The notes: a model not told the origin generated them from the letters alone. A DNA stretch of 64,000 nt from Algiphilus sp. (GCF_023145115.1 NZ_JAGLEJ010000037.1:124001-188000); one strand, 5' to 3'. Shown: positions 1 through 9,178, numbered from the stretch's first letter. Numbers and translations are program-made.

Positions 1-198
1 TTCGACGGTGGGGTGCCCCAGGGCCTAGCCATCGGCGATGCCGTGCGTATCGCGCCGGCGGATTACGGCACGACCCCTACCGAGGGCGAGCTCGTCGCCG
101 CCACCGCCGAGCGCTGGATCATCGCGCGCGACGCCGGCGAGCTCGGCCGGCTGCATGTGCACTTCCCCCGCCAGGGTTTCCGCATAGCCACGCGCTAA
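1..198 (+). CDS. C-terminal fragment, glutathione S-transferase-like protein (5' truncated by window)
   Basis: The frame is open from base 1 to a TAA at 196-198, so only the last 65 residues are visible; the GTG at 13 is probably internal. The segment containing GDAVRIAPADYG and ending VHFPRQGFRI resembles the C-terminal extension that follows the GST fold in some proteobacterial glutathione S-transferase family proteins. No catalytic part is in view, so the assignment rests on this tail alone and could be wrong. It is separated from the next gene by a long non-coding stretch and is probably unrelated to the island. Confidence 0.4.
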   Translation, partial: FDGGVPQGLAIGDAVRIAPADYGTTPTEGELVAATAERWIIARDAGELGRLHVHFPRQGFRIATR

Positions 199-628
199 GC
201 GCTTTCATGAGCAACTGAGCCTCCCCGCATCACGGAAAGTTTGGTTCGGGGGCTGCCGTACCCCCTGACTTATTGATGCCTCCGGCAAGCAGGCGGAAGA
301 GCTGCTGGAGCCCACAACAGGGCCGCGAGGCCGCCGGCGGAACGGAAGAGGCAGCGTTGTTAGCTACTGGCTGCAGCGGCGCACCGTAAGTGAGGTGCTT
401 GCCGTCGTCGGAGTGATGGATCGCGAACGGGCCAATCGCTTGTGCTATGCCCAACCGTTTCGTGCCTTTCGAGGCGCTTCTCCGCCGGTTGGGCTGCAGG
501 GGGCAGTGCTCCAGTCCGCGCAATGTGCTTCCCGTCGCCCTTTTGCGGGCGCCCTGAGGCCGCGTCATCGCCTTGGTGCGCAGCCCCGGAAGGCACGCCG
601 GCGCGGGCTCTCGGCCCGCTCTGCCAAA

Positions 629-673
629 ACTACCCGGTGGGGTAGTGCCTGGCCCGCCGGGGCCTCCTAGCAT
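629..673 (+). promoter_or_regulatory. Boxed promoter, copy C (candidate LuxR-type regulator target)
   Basis: A perfect 7-bp inverted repeat, ACTACCC (629-635), 4-bp spacer, GGGTAGT (640-646), is followed by GCC and, 27 bp after the start of the right arm, CTAG with a -10-like TAGCAT at 668-673. The same arrangement occurs at four other places in the window (9133, 23970, 25900, 40092). The box would overlap the -35 position, as expected for a class II activator. It faces the acyl-CoA dehydrogenase operon. Confidence 0.7.
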
Positions 674-813
674 CCCTTCCATAACGACTCGTCAGAGCGC
701 CATGCAAAAAGGCGTCGTGGATGGAGGAGAATCCGGCCAGCGTAGCGCGTACCCGCTCAGGGATGCGGCGCACAGCCACCTCCGATGTCCTTCCGGCGGG
801 TTCTCGGGATACC

Positions 814-839
814 CGTAAGCAGCCGAAAGGCTGCGTACG
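814..839 (+). promoter_or_regulatory. GNRA-capped hairpin in the 5' leader of the acyl-CoA dehydrogenase gene
   Basis: CGTA-A-GCAGCC, loop GAAA (825-828), GGCTGC-G-TACG forms a ten-pair stem with a single A.G mismatch. It ends about 15 nt before the AGGAGG ribosome site at 855-860. It lies in the leader of promoter copy C and could protect the mRNA 5' part or affect translation; this role is inference. Confidence 0.5.
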
Positions 840-865
840 CGTCGATGACGTCACAGGAGGCAGTC

Positions 866-2182
866 ATGGCAGCAAGCGCCGAAGAAGTTCAGAACCTCAC
901 CAATGCAGAGGGCAGCGGGTCGCGGATCCATCAGTGGCCGGCATCCCCCAAATCCGCACTGGGCATCTCCGGCGCCGAGCCGCCGATGACCGATATCGAG
1001 GTGGAGTTCCAGCAGACGCTGCGACGCTTCGCACTGGAGGTCATGCGCCCGATCGGTCGCAAGCTCGACCGCATGACGCCCGAGGCGATCATCGCCGACG
1101 ACTCCCCCTACTGGGAGTTCCGCAAGAAGTACCTCGAGCTGGGCATCGACCTTGCGCAGCTCTTCGAGATGCCGCCGGAAGTGCGCTCGCGCATGTTCTG
1201 CCTGATTTTCGAGGAACTCGGCTACGGCGACGGCGGCCTGGCGATCTCGGTGGGCGCCGGCGTGCTGCCGCAGTACCTGTCGGCGCTGTTCGGCAACCAG
1301 TTCCTGATGGAGCGCTTCCCGCAGGAAATGCTGGGCTGCTGGGCGATCACCGAGCCGGACCACGGCAGCGACACCCTCGACCCGACCGGCGCGGCACGCC
1401 ACGCCGACGGCAAGGTCAGCCGCTCCAACTGCATCGTCAGCTTCAAGGGCGACAAGATGGTCATCAACGGCCAGAAGTCGGCCTGGGTTTCCAACGGTAC
1501 GGTGGCCGAGGTCTGCATCCTCTACGCCGCGGCTGATACCGGCAACGGTGCCGACTACGAGCATGGCTGCGTCGTCGTGCTGCCGCTTGATCTACCCGGA
1601 ATTTCGCGCGGCAAGCCGCTGGACAAGATCGGCCAGCGCGGTGACCCGCAGGGCGAGATCTTCTTCAATGACGTCGAAGTGCCCATGGAGTATCTGCTCG
1701 CCGGACCGGAGGACTTCCAGCGTGCTGTCTACTGCATTCACGCCGAGGCCAATGTGCTGATGGGCGCGACCTGGACCGGCGCCGCCCGCGCCGCCGCGGA
1801 CATGGCCTTCGAGTACGCCCACGAGCGCAAGCAGGGTGGCGTGCCGATCATCCGTCACCAGCGCGTCGCGCAGCGCATCTTCGAGATGTACCGCAAGGTC
1901 GAGGCCGGCTGCGCGCTGACCCGCCGCGCGGCGCACTACAACCAGTCGGCCGATGTGCCGGCGCTTCAGGCCGCGATGATGGCCAAGGTGAGCGCCACGC
2001 AGTGGGCGCATGAGGTCACCAGCGAGGCGATCCAGATCTTCGGGGGCAATGGCCTCACGGCCGAGTACCCGGTCGAGAAGATGTTCCGCGATGCGCGTTC
2101 CTCGATGATCGAAGACGGCTGCAATGAGCTGCTCTCCATCAAGGGCGGTTACCTGATCAGCGACGCCCAGAAGGGCGCCTAG
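866..2182 (+). CDS. Acyl-CoA dehydrogenase family protein (438 aa)
   Basis: Likely FAD enzyme oxidising an acyl-CoA to its 2,3-enoyl-CoA in the cytoplasm. The middle domain has the CWAITEPDHGSD signature that contacts FAD, and the C-terminal helical domain ends with GGNGLTAEYPVEKMFRDAR and then IEDGCNEL, whose Glu (about residue 416) sits where the catalytic base of this family lies. The ATG at 866 is preferred over the upstream in-frame ATG at 785 because AGGAGG lies 5 nt before it. First gene of a five-gene operon with a thiolase, CoA ligase, reductase and SDR. The substrate is unknown; the family covers short to very long chains as well as cyclic acyl-CoAs. Confidence 0.88.
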   Translation: MAASAEEVQNLTNAEGSGSRIHQWPASPKSALGISGAEPPMTDIEVEFQQTLRRFALEVMRPIGRKLDRMTPEAIIADDSPYWEFRKKYLELGIDLAQLFEMPPEVRSRMFCLIFEELGYGDGGLAISVGAGVLPQYLSALFGNQFLMERFPQEMLGCWAITEPDHGSDTLDPTGAARHADGKVSRSNCIVSFKGDKMVINGQKSAWVSNGTVAEVCILYAAADTGNGADYEHGCVVVLPLDLPGISRGKPLDKIGQRGDPQGEIFFNDVEVPMEYLLAGPEDFQRAVYCIHAEANVLMGATWTGAARAAADMAFEYAHERKQGGVPIIRHQRVAQRIFEMYRKVEAGCALTRRAAHYNQSADVPALQAAMMAKVSATQWAHEVTSEAIQIFGGNGLTAEYPVEKMFRDARSSMIEDGCNELLSIKGGYLISDAQKGA

Positions 2183-2225
2183 AAAGCCAGCGAGCCAACG
2201 GGCGCAGACCCGACACGGGGGCGGT

Positions 2226-3464
2226 ATGAAACAGCAGGCCATTGTCGCCGGCGCGGGTATGACCCGCTTCGGCAATCACCGGGACACCGGACTCAAGGCG
2301 CTGGCGGGGGAGGCCATCCAGGCCGCCCTCGCCGACGCCGGCATCGACGCCCGGCAGCTGCAGGCCGCCTATATGGGCAATGTCGCCGCCTCGGTCATCA
2401 CCGGTCAGGTCTGCGTGCCTGGCCAGATGGCACTGCGCGAGCTGGGCGTCGGCCGCATCCCCGTGGTCAACGTCGAGAATGCCTGCGCCACCGCCTCCAC
2501 CGCCTTCGAGCAGGCCTGCTCGATGATCACGCTGGGTCGCTACGACATCGTGCTCGCCTGCGGCTACGAGAAGCTCTACCACGAGGACAAGCAGCGCACC
2601 TTCTCGGCCTTCACCGGCGCGGTGGACGTCGAGAACATGGAGGGCGTGCTGGCCGACATCCAGGCACGGGTGAAGGCCGTGGGCATGGACGCCGACCTCG
2701 AGGGAGCCGGCACCAAGCGCTCGCTGTTCATGGATATCTACATGGCGTGGGCCGTGGAGCACATGAAGCGCTACGGCACCACGCGCGAGCAGTTCGCGGC
2801 GGTCTCGGCCAAGAACGCCTTCCACGGCAGCCTCAATCCGCGCGCGCAGTTCCAGCAGGCGCTCACCGTCGAGGACGTGCTGGCGGCGCGCGAGATCGCC
2901 TGGCCGCTCACGCTGCCCATGTGCTCGCCGGTCGGCGACGGCGCCGCGGCGGCGGTGGTCATGAGCGAGCGCATGGCGCGCCAGCTCGCCATCGGTGATC
3001 GCGGCATCCGCGTCGCCAGCAGCGTGCTCGCCAGCGGCTGGGACTATGCATCGGAGGAGGAAGCCCAGCTGCCCGCCGTGGTCGCTAAGCAGGCCTACGA
3101 GGAAGCCGGCATCGGACCCGAGGACGTGAGCTGCATCGAGCTGCACGACGCGTCGGCGCCGTCCGAGCTGATCTATTACGAGCATCTGGGTCTGTGCGCA
3201 CCCGGCGAAGGTGGTGCGCTGGTCGAGTCCGGCGCCACACGCCTCGGCGGACGCATCCCGGTGAACACCTCGGGCGGTCTGCTGCGCAAGGGGCATCCCA
3301 TCGGTGCCACCGGCATCGCCCAGATCGTCGAGCTCACCGAGCAGCTGCGCGGCGAATCCGGCAAGCGCCAGGTCGAGGGCGCCCGCATCGGCCTCGCCGA
3401 GAACGGCGGCGGCTACATCGGCCGCGATGCCGCGGCGCTGGCCGTGACCGTCCTCACCAAATAG
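2226..3464 (+). CDS. Thiolase family protein, SCP-x / lipid-transfer type (412 aa)
   Basis: Thiolase-fold protein of the group often annotated as lipid-transfer protein or acetyl-CoA acetyltransferase, used in side-chain or ketone beta-oxidation to split 3-ketoacyl-CoA. The nucleophile position is Cys87 in NACATAS, followed by ELHDASAPSE and by NTSGGLLRKGHPIGATG near the C terminus, which supplies the active-site His. It follows the dehydrogenase by 43 bp and precedes the CoA ligase by 15 bp, so the three are co-transcribed. The window has a second thiolase of this type (7918-9099) and a classical one (27537-28715). Confidence 0.85.
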   Translation: MKQQAIVAGAGMTRFGNHRDTGLKALAGEAIQAALADAGIDARQLQAAYMGNVAASVITGQVCVPGQMALRELGVGRIPVVNVENACATASTAFEQACSMITLGRYDIVLACGYEKLYHEDKQRTFSAFTGAVDVENMEGVLADIQARVKAVGMDADLEGAGTKRSLFMDIYMAWAVEHMKRYGTTREQFAAVSAKNAFHGSLNPRAQFQQALTVEDVLAAREIAWPLTLPMCSPVGDGAAAAVVMSERMARQLAIGDRGIRVASSVLASGWDYASEEEAQLPAVVAKQAYEEAGIGPEDVSCIELHDASAPSELIYYEHLGLCAPGEGGALVESGATRLGGRIPVNTSGGLLRKGHPIGATGIAQIVELTEQLRGESGKRQVEGARIGLAENGGGYIGRDAAALAVTVLTK

Positions 3465-3479
3465 CAAGGGGGAGACGAC

Positions 3480-5102
3480 ATGTCCGAACACAACGAGTTG
3501 ATACTCGGCCACATCGTGGCCGACTGGGTCGAGCGCGACCCGGACCGCACCATCCTGACCTTCGTGCAGGTCGCGCCCGACGGCAGCCTCGTCGACGAGA
3601 CGCGGACCTATCGCGAGATCCAGGACAACGCGCACCGCATCGCGGGCGCGCTGCAGCAGGACGCCGGCATGGCGCGCGGTAGCCGCTTCGCGATCATGAT
3701 GCAGAACCATCCGGAGTTCGTGGACACCATGGTCGCGAGCTCGATCGCGGATACCGTGTTCGTGCCCATCGATCCGCGCACGCAGGGCCAGAAGCTCCGC
3801 TACATGCTCGACTTCGCCGAGTGCGAGGGCATCGTCACCGCCGACTATGCGCTCCCGCAGGTGCTCGCCGTCGTGAAGGACCTGCCGCGCATCCGCTGGG
3901 TCTGGGTGGTCGGCGACGGGGTCATCCCGGACGGCCTGCCCGGCGTCCAGCGCATGGCCGACATCCTCGCGCGGCCGGTGCCCGACCTGCCCATGCTGGC
4001 GCAGGACCCGACCGCGCCCATGCAGATGCTCTATACCTCCGGCACCACCGGTGACCCCAAGGCCATCCTCTCGCCCTACGCGCGCTTCGGCGGCATCGCG
4101 TCGCTGGGGCCGGCGCTGGGTCTGCGCGAGGACGACCGCCCCTACACCGGCCTGTCGCTGACCCATGCCAACGCCCAGCTCATCACGCTCGGCAACGCCC
4201 TCAAGATGGGCACGCCGGCGGTGTTCAGCCGCAAGTTCACCAAGTCGCGCCTGTGGGATATCACGCGCCACTACGGCTGCACCATGTTCAACCTGCTGGG
4301 CGGCATGACCACCGCCATCTACAGCGAGCCGCGCAAGCCCGACGACGCCGACAATCCGGTGCGCTACGTGATCGCGGCCGGCATGCCCGCACAGATCTGG
4401 GAATCCTTCGCCGAACGCTTCGGCCTGGAGATCTTCGAGTTCTATGCCACCGCCGAGGGCGGCCTCTGCATGAATCCGCCGAACACCGGTCCGGTGGGCA
4501 GCATCGGCCGGCCGCCGCCCACGATGGTCGCGCGTGTGGTGGACGACGAGGGCAACGACTGCCCGCCCGGCGAGCCCGGCGAGCTCATCTTCCAGAACGC
4601 CGATGGCACCTGTGCCCCGGTCGCCTACTACAAGAACGAGGAAGCCTCGGAGAAGAAGACCGCCGGCGGCTGGTTCCGCTCCGGCGACATCGGCAGCGTC
4701 GACGCGGATGGCTGGTACTACTTCCATCACCGCAAGGGCAGCGCCATCCGCCACAACGGCGACTTCATCAACCCGGCCTACGTCGAGAAGGCGATGGCCG
4801 AGCACGACGCCGTCGACGATGTCTACGTCTACGGCGTCACCGCCGGCAACGGTGTCGCCGGCGAGAAGGACGTCGTCGCCGCCATCGTGCCGGCACCCGG
4901 AGTGCGGGTCGATCCGGCCGCGCTGTTCGCGCACTGCCGGGCCACGCTCGAGCCCAACTTCGTGCCGACCTATATCCAGGTCATGGACGAGATTCCCAAG
5001 ACCGCCTCGGAGAAGCCGCAGGAGCGCTTCTGCGTGGAGGCCTTCGAAAACCACCCGGACCGCGTGCACACCGCACCGGCCGCCGCCAGAAAACACGCAT
5101 AA
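3480..5102 (+). CDS. Acyl-CoA synthetase, AMP-binding ANL family (540 aa)
   Basis: Activates a carboxylic acid to its CoA thioester through an acyl-adenylate. The phosphate-binding loop LYTSGTTGDPK spans about residues 184-194, FYATAEGG is the A5 core, GDIGSVDADGWYYFHHRKG the A7/A8 hinge region, and the C-terminal PKTASEK carries the lysine (K507 or K512) used in adenylation. Overall it resembles crotonobetaine/carnitine-CoA ligase relatives. ATG at 3480 follows a purine-rich GGGGGAG site. It may feed the dehydrogenase and thiolase encoded just upstream; the acid is not known. Confidence 0.88.
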   Translation: MSEHNELILGHIVADWVERDPDRTILTFVQVAPDGSLVDETRTYREIQDNAHRIAGALQQDAGMARGSRFAIMMQNHPEFVDTMVASSIADTVFVPIDPRTQGQKLRYMLDFAECEGIVTADYALPQVLAVVKDLPRIRWVWVVGDGVIPDGLPGVQRMADILARPVPDLPMLAQDPTAPMQMLYTSGTTGDPKAILSPYARFGGIASLGPALGLREDDRPYTGLSLTHANAQLITLGNALKMGTPAVFSRKFTKSRLWDITRHYGCTMFNLLGGMTTAIYSEPRKPDDADNPVRYVIAAGMPAQIWESFAERFGLEIFEFYATAEGGLCMNPPNTGPVGSIGRPPPTMVARVVDDEGNDCPPGEPGELIFQNADGTCAPVAYYKNEEASEKKTAGGWFRSGDIGSVDADGWYYFHHRKGSAIRHNGDFINPAYVEKAMAEHDAVDDVYVYGVTAGNGVAGEKDVVAAIVPAPGVRVDPAALFAHCRATLEPNFVPTYIQVMDEIPKTASEKPQERFCVEAFENHPDRVHTAPAAARKHA

Positions 5103-5114
5103 GGAGACGCAGAC

Positions 5115-6227
5115 ATGAGCAAGCCCCAGGTCGTCATCTACGGAGCAAGCGGATACACCGGCAAGCTGGTCGCCTGGCACCTCGCCGAGCGCGGCATCCC
5201 CTTCATCGCCGCCGGGCGCGACGAGAAGCGGCTGCAGGAAGAGATGGCCAAGGTGCCCGAGCTGAAGGGCCACGAGTACCAGTGCGTGGCCTGCGATCTC
5301 GACTACGACAAGCTCAAGGAGCTGTTCACCGGCACCACGGTGGTCTACAACATCGTCGGCCCGTTCATGCAGCTCTCCGAGCCGGTCGTGAAGGCCTGCC
5401 TCGACGCCGGCGTGCACTACCTCGACACCACCGGCGAGCAGGACTGGATCATGATGCTGGAGGAGCGCTACGGCGAAGCCTTCAAGAAGAAGGACCTGCT
5501 GCTCTGCCCGGCCAACGCCTTCATGTGGACCGCCGGCGAGATCGCCGCCCAGGTCTGCCTCGAGTCGCCGGGCATCGACACGCTGGACATCCTCTACATG
5601 GCCGACTCGGCCACCAGCGTGGCGTCGACGGCATCCTTCCTGCGCATGACCTGCCGCGACCAGTACTACCTCAAGAACAACGCCTTCGAGGTCTGGCCGC
5701 ACACCAAGGACTACAACGTGTCCGTCCCCGGAACGCACCAGACCTACCAGGCCCTGCCGTGGAGCGGCGCCGCCGAGCCGGTCTGGTTCCGCAACGACGA
5801 CCGCGTGCGCAACTGCGAAGTGCTGGTCGCCTTCAAGAACCGCGACGTCATGAACTGGGTGGTCGAGCGCATCACCGAGTGGTATGACAACTACCGGGAC
5901 ATGCCGCGCGACGAGTTCGAGAAGATCAGCAACGAATGGGGGCGCGGCCTGGTGAGCGTCGAGCCGCCGCGCGAGATCCGCGAGGAGAACCGCAGCATTC
6001 TCTCCTGCCACGGTCGCGGCAACACCGAGTCCCGCACGGTGGTCCTGCGCGGCAACTCGCCGTACATCCAGGCCGGCGTGTGGTCGGCCGAGTCCATCCG
6101 CCGCATCCTCACCGGGCAGCTCCGAGCCACCGGCTTCGCCTCGCCGTGCCAGGCCTTCGGTCATCGCGAGCTGCTGGCGGCCACGGTCGAGTGCGGCTAT
6201 CTGACCTGGACCGAGACCTCGCACTGA
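5115..6227 (+). CDS. Saccharopine dehydrogenase-like NAD(P)-binding protein (370 aa)
   Basis: The N terminus VVIYGASGYTGKLVAWHLAERG is a Rossmann dinucleotide fold of the saccharopine dehydrogenase / trans-acting enoyl reductase group. Members act as reductases in lysine metabolism, lipid assembly and some catabolic islands. Residues 100-370 lack features I can assign to one reaction. The gene starts 12 bp after the CoA ligase with AAGGAG before its ATG, so it belongs to the same operon. A role in reducing an acyl-CoA or keto intermediate is inference from neighbours. Confidence 0.75.
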   Translation: MSKPQVVIYGASGYTGKLVAWHLAERGIPFIAAGRDEKRLQEEMAKVPELKGHEYQCVACDLDYDKLKELFTGTTVVYNIVGPFMQLSEPVVKACLDAGVHYLDTTGEQDWIMMLEERYGEAFKKKDLLLCPANAFMWTAGEIAAQVCLESPGIDTLDILYMADSATSVASTASFLRMTCRDQYYLKNNAFEVWPHTKDYNVSVPGTHQTYQALPWSGAAEPVWFRNDDRVRNCEVLVAFKNRDVMNWVVERITEWYDNYRDMPRDEFEKISNEWGRGLVSVEPPREIREENRSILSCHGRGNTESRTVVLRGNSPYIQAGVWSAESIRRILTGQLRATGFASPCQAFGHRELLAATVECGYLTWTETSH

Positions 6228-6301
6228 CGTGCCGGACCGCCTGCGCCGCGACCGGGTGGCGCAGGCGGTAGCGCGATACAACAACAAACGGGAGACAGAC
6301 C

Positions 6302-7069
6302 ATGGCGCGCCTGACAGGCCGTAATGCCCTGGTGACGGGAGGTGCACGGGGGCTGGGCGCCGCGCAGTGCCTGACCCTGGCGCGCGAGGGTGCGCGCGTG
6401 GCCGTCGCCGATGTCGATGTCGCTGCCGCCGAGGAGCTGGCGAACCGCATCAATGCCGACGACGGCCACGCCGTCGCGGTGGCGCTGGACGTGACCCAGG
6501 AAGCGCAGTGGGAGCGCGCCCTCGATGAAGCCGAGGGCGAGCTGGGCGCGCTCGACATCCTCGTCAACAACGCCGGCATCGCGGCGCTCGGCAACGCCGA
6601 GGACACCACCCTGGAGGACTGGCGCCGGGTGATGGCGGTCAACCTGGATGGCGTCTTCCTCGGCACCCGTGCCGGCATACGGCGCATGAAGACGCGTGGC
6701 GGCAGCATCGTCAACATCTCGTCGGTGAAGGGCATCGTCGCCGATACCTTCACCGCCGCCTACGACGCCGCCAAGGCCGGCGTGCGGAACTTCACCAAGT
6801 CGGCGGCGCTGCACTGCGCGTCGAGTGGCTACGGCATCCGCGTCAACAGCGTCCACCCGAGCTACATCATGACCGACATGGTCAAGGACGCCGCCAGCAC
6901 GGTGCCGGACCCCGACGGCTTCCTCGCCATGGTGCTCGCCAAGCATCCCATGGGCCGGCTGTGCGAGCCGGAGGACGTCGCCAACGCCGTGCTGTTCCTG
7001 GCCTCGGAGGAGTCGCGGTACATCAACGGGTCGGAGATCGTTGTCGATGGGGGGTACACCGCGCAGTAG
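6302..7069 (+). CDS. Short-chain dehydrogenase/reductase (255 aa)
   Basis: Classical SDR: TGGARGLG (residues 12-19) binds NAD(P), NNAG follows at 89-92, and the Ser-Tyr-Lys triad is at S140/S141, Y154 and K158 in YDAAK. The C-terminal INGSEIVVDGGYTAQ is typical of the tetramer interface. Asp residues after the second strand (VADVD) suggest NAD preference. The probable role is interconversion of a hydroxy- and keto-acyl intermediate of the 866-7069 operon; the gene is 74 bp after its neighbour and is the last gene before a palindromic non-coding block. Confidence 0.88.
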   Translation: MARLTGRNALVTGGARGLGAAQCLTLAREGARVAVADVDVAAAEELANRINADDGHAVAVALDVTQEAQWERALDEAEGELGALDILVNNAGIAALGNAEDTTLEDWRRVMAVNLDGVFLGTRAGIRRMKTRGGSIVNISSVKGIVADTFTAAYDAAKAGVRNFTKSAALHCASSGYGIRVNSVHPSYIMTDMVKDAASTVPDPDGFLAMVLAKHPMGRLCEPEDVANAVLFLASEESRYINGSEIVVDGGYTAQ

Positions 7070-7121
7070 TGGTTGTGCCCGCCAGGCGCTTGCTGACGTC
7101 TGGGCGTTCGGCGCTTGGGGC

Positions 7122-7862
7122 TTCCCCGTTGGTCCCGTCCGTGCTCGCGGGTTCCGCGCCTCGTGACCTTGGCGCTTGAGTCTTCCTCGTTGACCCGGTT
7201 GCGCTCCAGGGTTCCGCGCCACGGAACTTCGGTGCTACCGAGTGATGCCGCTCGACCGGCGCGGGTTCCTTTGGTTACGGCCAAAGGAACCAAAGCCATG
7301 GTGCCGCACGGGTGGCCTGCCGCGCCGGAGGCGCGGCAGGTGCCCGGCCCGGGAGTCGTGCTCGGGGGCACGGGTGAACAGGACATCCCTGTCCTGGTCA
7401 CCCTTGCTCGACGTCCTGTCTCGCAGCCCCACTGCGCGCGCCTCCCGGTCCGGCCACCCGTGAAGGCACCCCCCTGAACGGCTCGTCGCTTCGCGACATC
7501 GCGGCAATGGAGTGGTGCTACTTCTTGGCTTTGGCGATGTTGCGAAGCAACGAGCCGACCATGTCCCCCTTCAGGAGGCGCGGCGACTGGTGGTGCGCGC
7601 AGGGAGTCGGCCGGCCAAGGATGGCCGGCCGAGCCGCGGAGGACAGGATGTCCGTCCGCGGCGACCCCGGAGCGCGCCGCCAGTCGCCGGGACTCCGGCC
7701 CGCCCTCCGGGCGGGCCGGAGCGCCTTCTGCGGGGTGCGCTCTTTTGGCAACTTTTCTGTCGCAAAACAGAAAAGTGGCCCGCGCCGGTCGAGCGGCAAC
7801 GCCCGGTAGCGCTTTCGCTCCGCGGCGCGGAACCCGCGAGCACGGACGGGACCAACGAGGAA
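7122..7862. repeat. Nested palindromic non-coding block (about 740 bp)
   Basis: Arms 7122-7160 and 7824-7862 are inverted copies matching over 39 bp with one mismatch (34 bp perfect, 7127-7160 with 7824-7857). Inside them 7247-7265 pairs with 7779-7797 (19 bp perfect), and 7481-7502 pairs with 7534-7555 (22 bp, two changes). Separate hairpins lie at 7264-7291, 7316-7340, 7693-7721 and 7751-7776. The ORFs within are arginine-rich and lack recognisable domains. No transposase is present, so this is best described as a complex intergenic repeat or decayed non-autonomous element between the SDR gene and a convergent thiolase gene. Confidence 0.75.
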
Positions 7863-7917
7863 ACCGCACGTGCCGAGTTGCCAAGCACAGAATCTGCGCC
7901 GATACCGGCCCGCGGCC

Positions 7918-9099
7918 TCAAACCCGCTCGTACATCGTCACCACGCACGCTCCCCCCAACCCGAGGTTGTGCTGCAGGCCGATGCGGGCACCCGCTACCT
8001 GCCGCACGCCGGCGTTGCCGCGCAGCTGCTCGGTGAGTTCGAAGCACTGTGCGAGGCCGGTGGCGCCCAGGGGGTGGCCCTTGGACAGCAGCCCGCCGGA
8101 CGGGTTGGTGACGACCTTGCCGCCGTAGGTGTTGTCGCCGTCCATGATGAAGCGCTCGGCGGTGCCGTCCGCGGTCAGCCGCAGCGCTTCGTAGCTGAGG
8201 AGCTCGTTGGTCGTGAAGCAGTCGTGCAGCTCGCAGACGTCGACGTCCTCCGGGCCGACGCCGGTGCTGTCGTACACCGCATCGGCCGCGGCGCGCGCGA
8301 GATCGCTGCCGATGAGCTTGATCATGGAGCGGTCGTCGAAGGTGGATGCGAAGTCGGTGGTCATGGCCTGGCCGCGGATGCGAACGGTCGAGTCGATGCC
8401 GTGGCGCCTGGCGAAGGCTTCGCTGACGAGGATGGCCGCGCCGGCGCCGCAGGTCGGCGGGCAGCACTGCAGGCGGGTGAGCGGGCCGAAGATCGGCGGT
8501 GATGCGAGCACCTCGTCGACCGTCACCGGCGCGCGGAAGATGGCGCGCTCGTTGTGCTCGGCGTGACGCCGGGCCTTCACCGAGATGCGCGCGAAGACCT
8601 CGGGCGCTGTGTCGTGCGCGTCGGCGTATTCGGCGCCGGCGCCGCCGAAGAGGTGCGGTGCCATGAAGGCATTGGGCGCCGGCTGCAGTTCCTGCGCGAG
8701 CTCGGTGAAGCGGTCGAGCGGGCCCGGGCGATCCTCCCACAGGGCGCGCAGCGCACCGGGCACCATCTGCTCGAAGCCGACGGCCAGCACGCAGTCGGCG
8801 ACGCCGTGCGCGATCGCCTGGCGCGCGAGGTAGAGCGCGCTGGAGCCGGTGGCGCAGTTGTTGGTGACGTTGATGACCGGGATACCGCTCATGCCGACGC
8901 GGTAGAGGGCGCGCTGTCCACAGGTGCTGTCGCCGTAGACGTAGCCGGCGTAGGCCTGCCCGATGGCGCGGAAGTCGACCCCGGCATCGGCCAGCGCGTC
9001 GCGGACGGCCCGCTCGCCCATCAGGTCGTAGGGCGCGCTCGCGCCGGGCTTCACGAAGGGCGTCATCGCCACGCCCGCCACTACCACGTCGCTGCCCAT
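7918..9099 (-). CDS. Thiolase family protein, SCP-x / lipid-transfer type (393 aa)
   Basis: Second thiolase of the lipid-transfer group. Cys82 in NNCATGSS is the nucleophile, CELHDCFTTNELLSYE matches the conserved ELHD segment, and NPSGGLLSKGHPLGATG carries the catalytic His. It probably cleaves or condenses acyl-CoAs in ketone or side-chain degradation. The ATG at 9099 follows GAGGAGA. It is transcribed alone from boxed promoter copy B, divergently from the oxidoreductase at 9262. The paralogue at 2226 differs in the spacing around these motifs, so the two probably handle different chain types. Confidence 0.85.
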   Translation of the reverse strand: MGSDVVVAGVAMTPFVKPGASAPYDLMGERAVRDALADAGVDFRAIGQAYAGYVYGDSTCGQRALYRVGMSGIPVINVTNNCATGSSALYLARQAIAHGVADCVLAVGFEQMVPGALRALWEDRPGPLDRFTELAQELQPAPNAFMAPHLFGGAGAEYADAHDTAPEVFARISVKARRHAEHNERAIFRAPVTVDEVLASPPIFGPLTRLQCCPPTCGAGAAILVSEAFARRHGIDSTVRIRGQAMTTDFASTFDDRSMIKLIGSDLARAAADAVYDSTGVGPEDVDVCELHDCFTTNELLSYEALRLTADGTAERFIMDGDNTYGGKVVTNPSGGLLSKGHPLGATGLAQCFELTEQLRGNAGVRQVAGARIGLQHNLGLGGACVVTMYERV

Positions 9100-9132
9100 C
9101 GCCGCGTCTCCTCTTTCATTGTCGGGCCCGGC

Positions 9133-9178
9133 AGCCTAATCTGGACGTGCAGCCGGCGCCCCCGCCCTTAGGAGTGGG
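9133..9178 (-). promoter_or_regulatory. Boxed promoter, copy B
   Basis: On the minus strand, CCCACTC, spacer CTAA, then GGGCGGG (rc of 9161-9167), followed 28 bp later by TTAG with a -10-like TAGGCT at 9133-9138. It is a weaker match than copies C, D and E but nearly identical to copy A over the TAAGGG core. A start near 9125 would give a short leader for the thiolase at 9099. Confidence 0.5.

Larger units (their letters stand above)
199..865. other. 667-bp non-coding region upstream of the first catabolic operon
   Basis: No convincing gene is seen. Overlapping ORFs exist on both strands but none has a recognisable fold or a good ribosome site. The stretch holds a boxed promoter (629-673) and a stable hairpin just before the acyl-CoA dehydrogenase ribosome site (814-839), giving a leader of roughly 185 nt. 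The part from 230 to 620 is unexplained; it may be a decayed gene or repeat, but I cannot identify it. Confidence 0.5.

Noticed and set aside
230..682. Minus-strand ORF of 150 codons and overlapping plus-strand ORFs in the first gap
   Set aside because: No domain, no good ribosome site, and they overlap promoter copy C. Left as unexplained non-coding sequence.
2157..6347. Long minus-strand open frame of about 1,400 codons opposite the first operon
   Set aside because: It is a mirror of high-GC coding bias; the plus strand has clear enzymes with motifs and ribosome sites.
6862..8740. Several Arg/Pro-rich ORFs across the palindromic block
   Set aside because: They run through hairpins and inverted repeats on both strands and have no recognisable domain.
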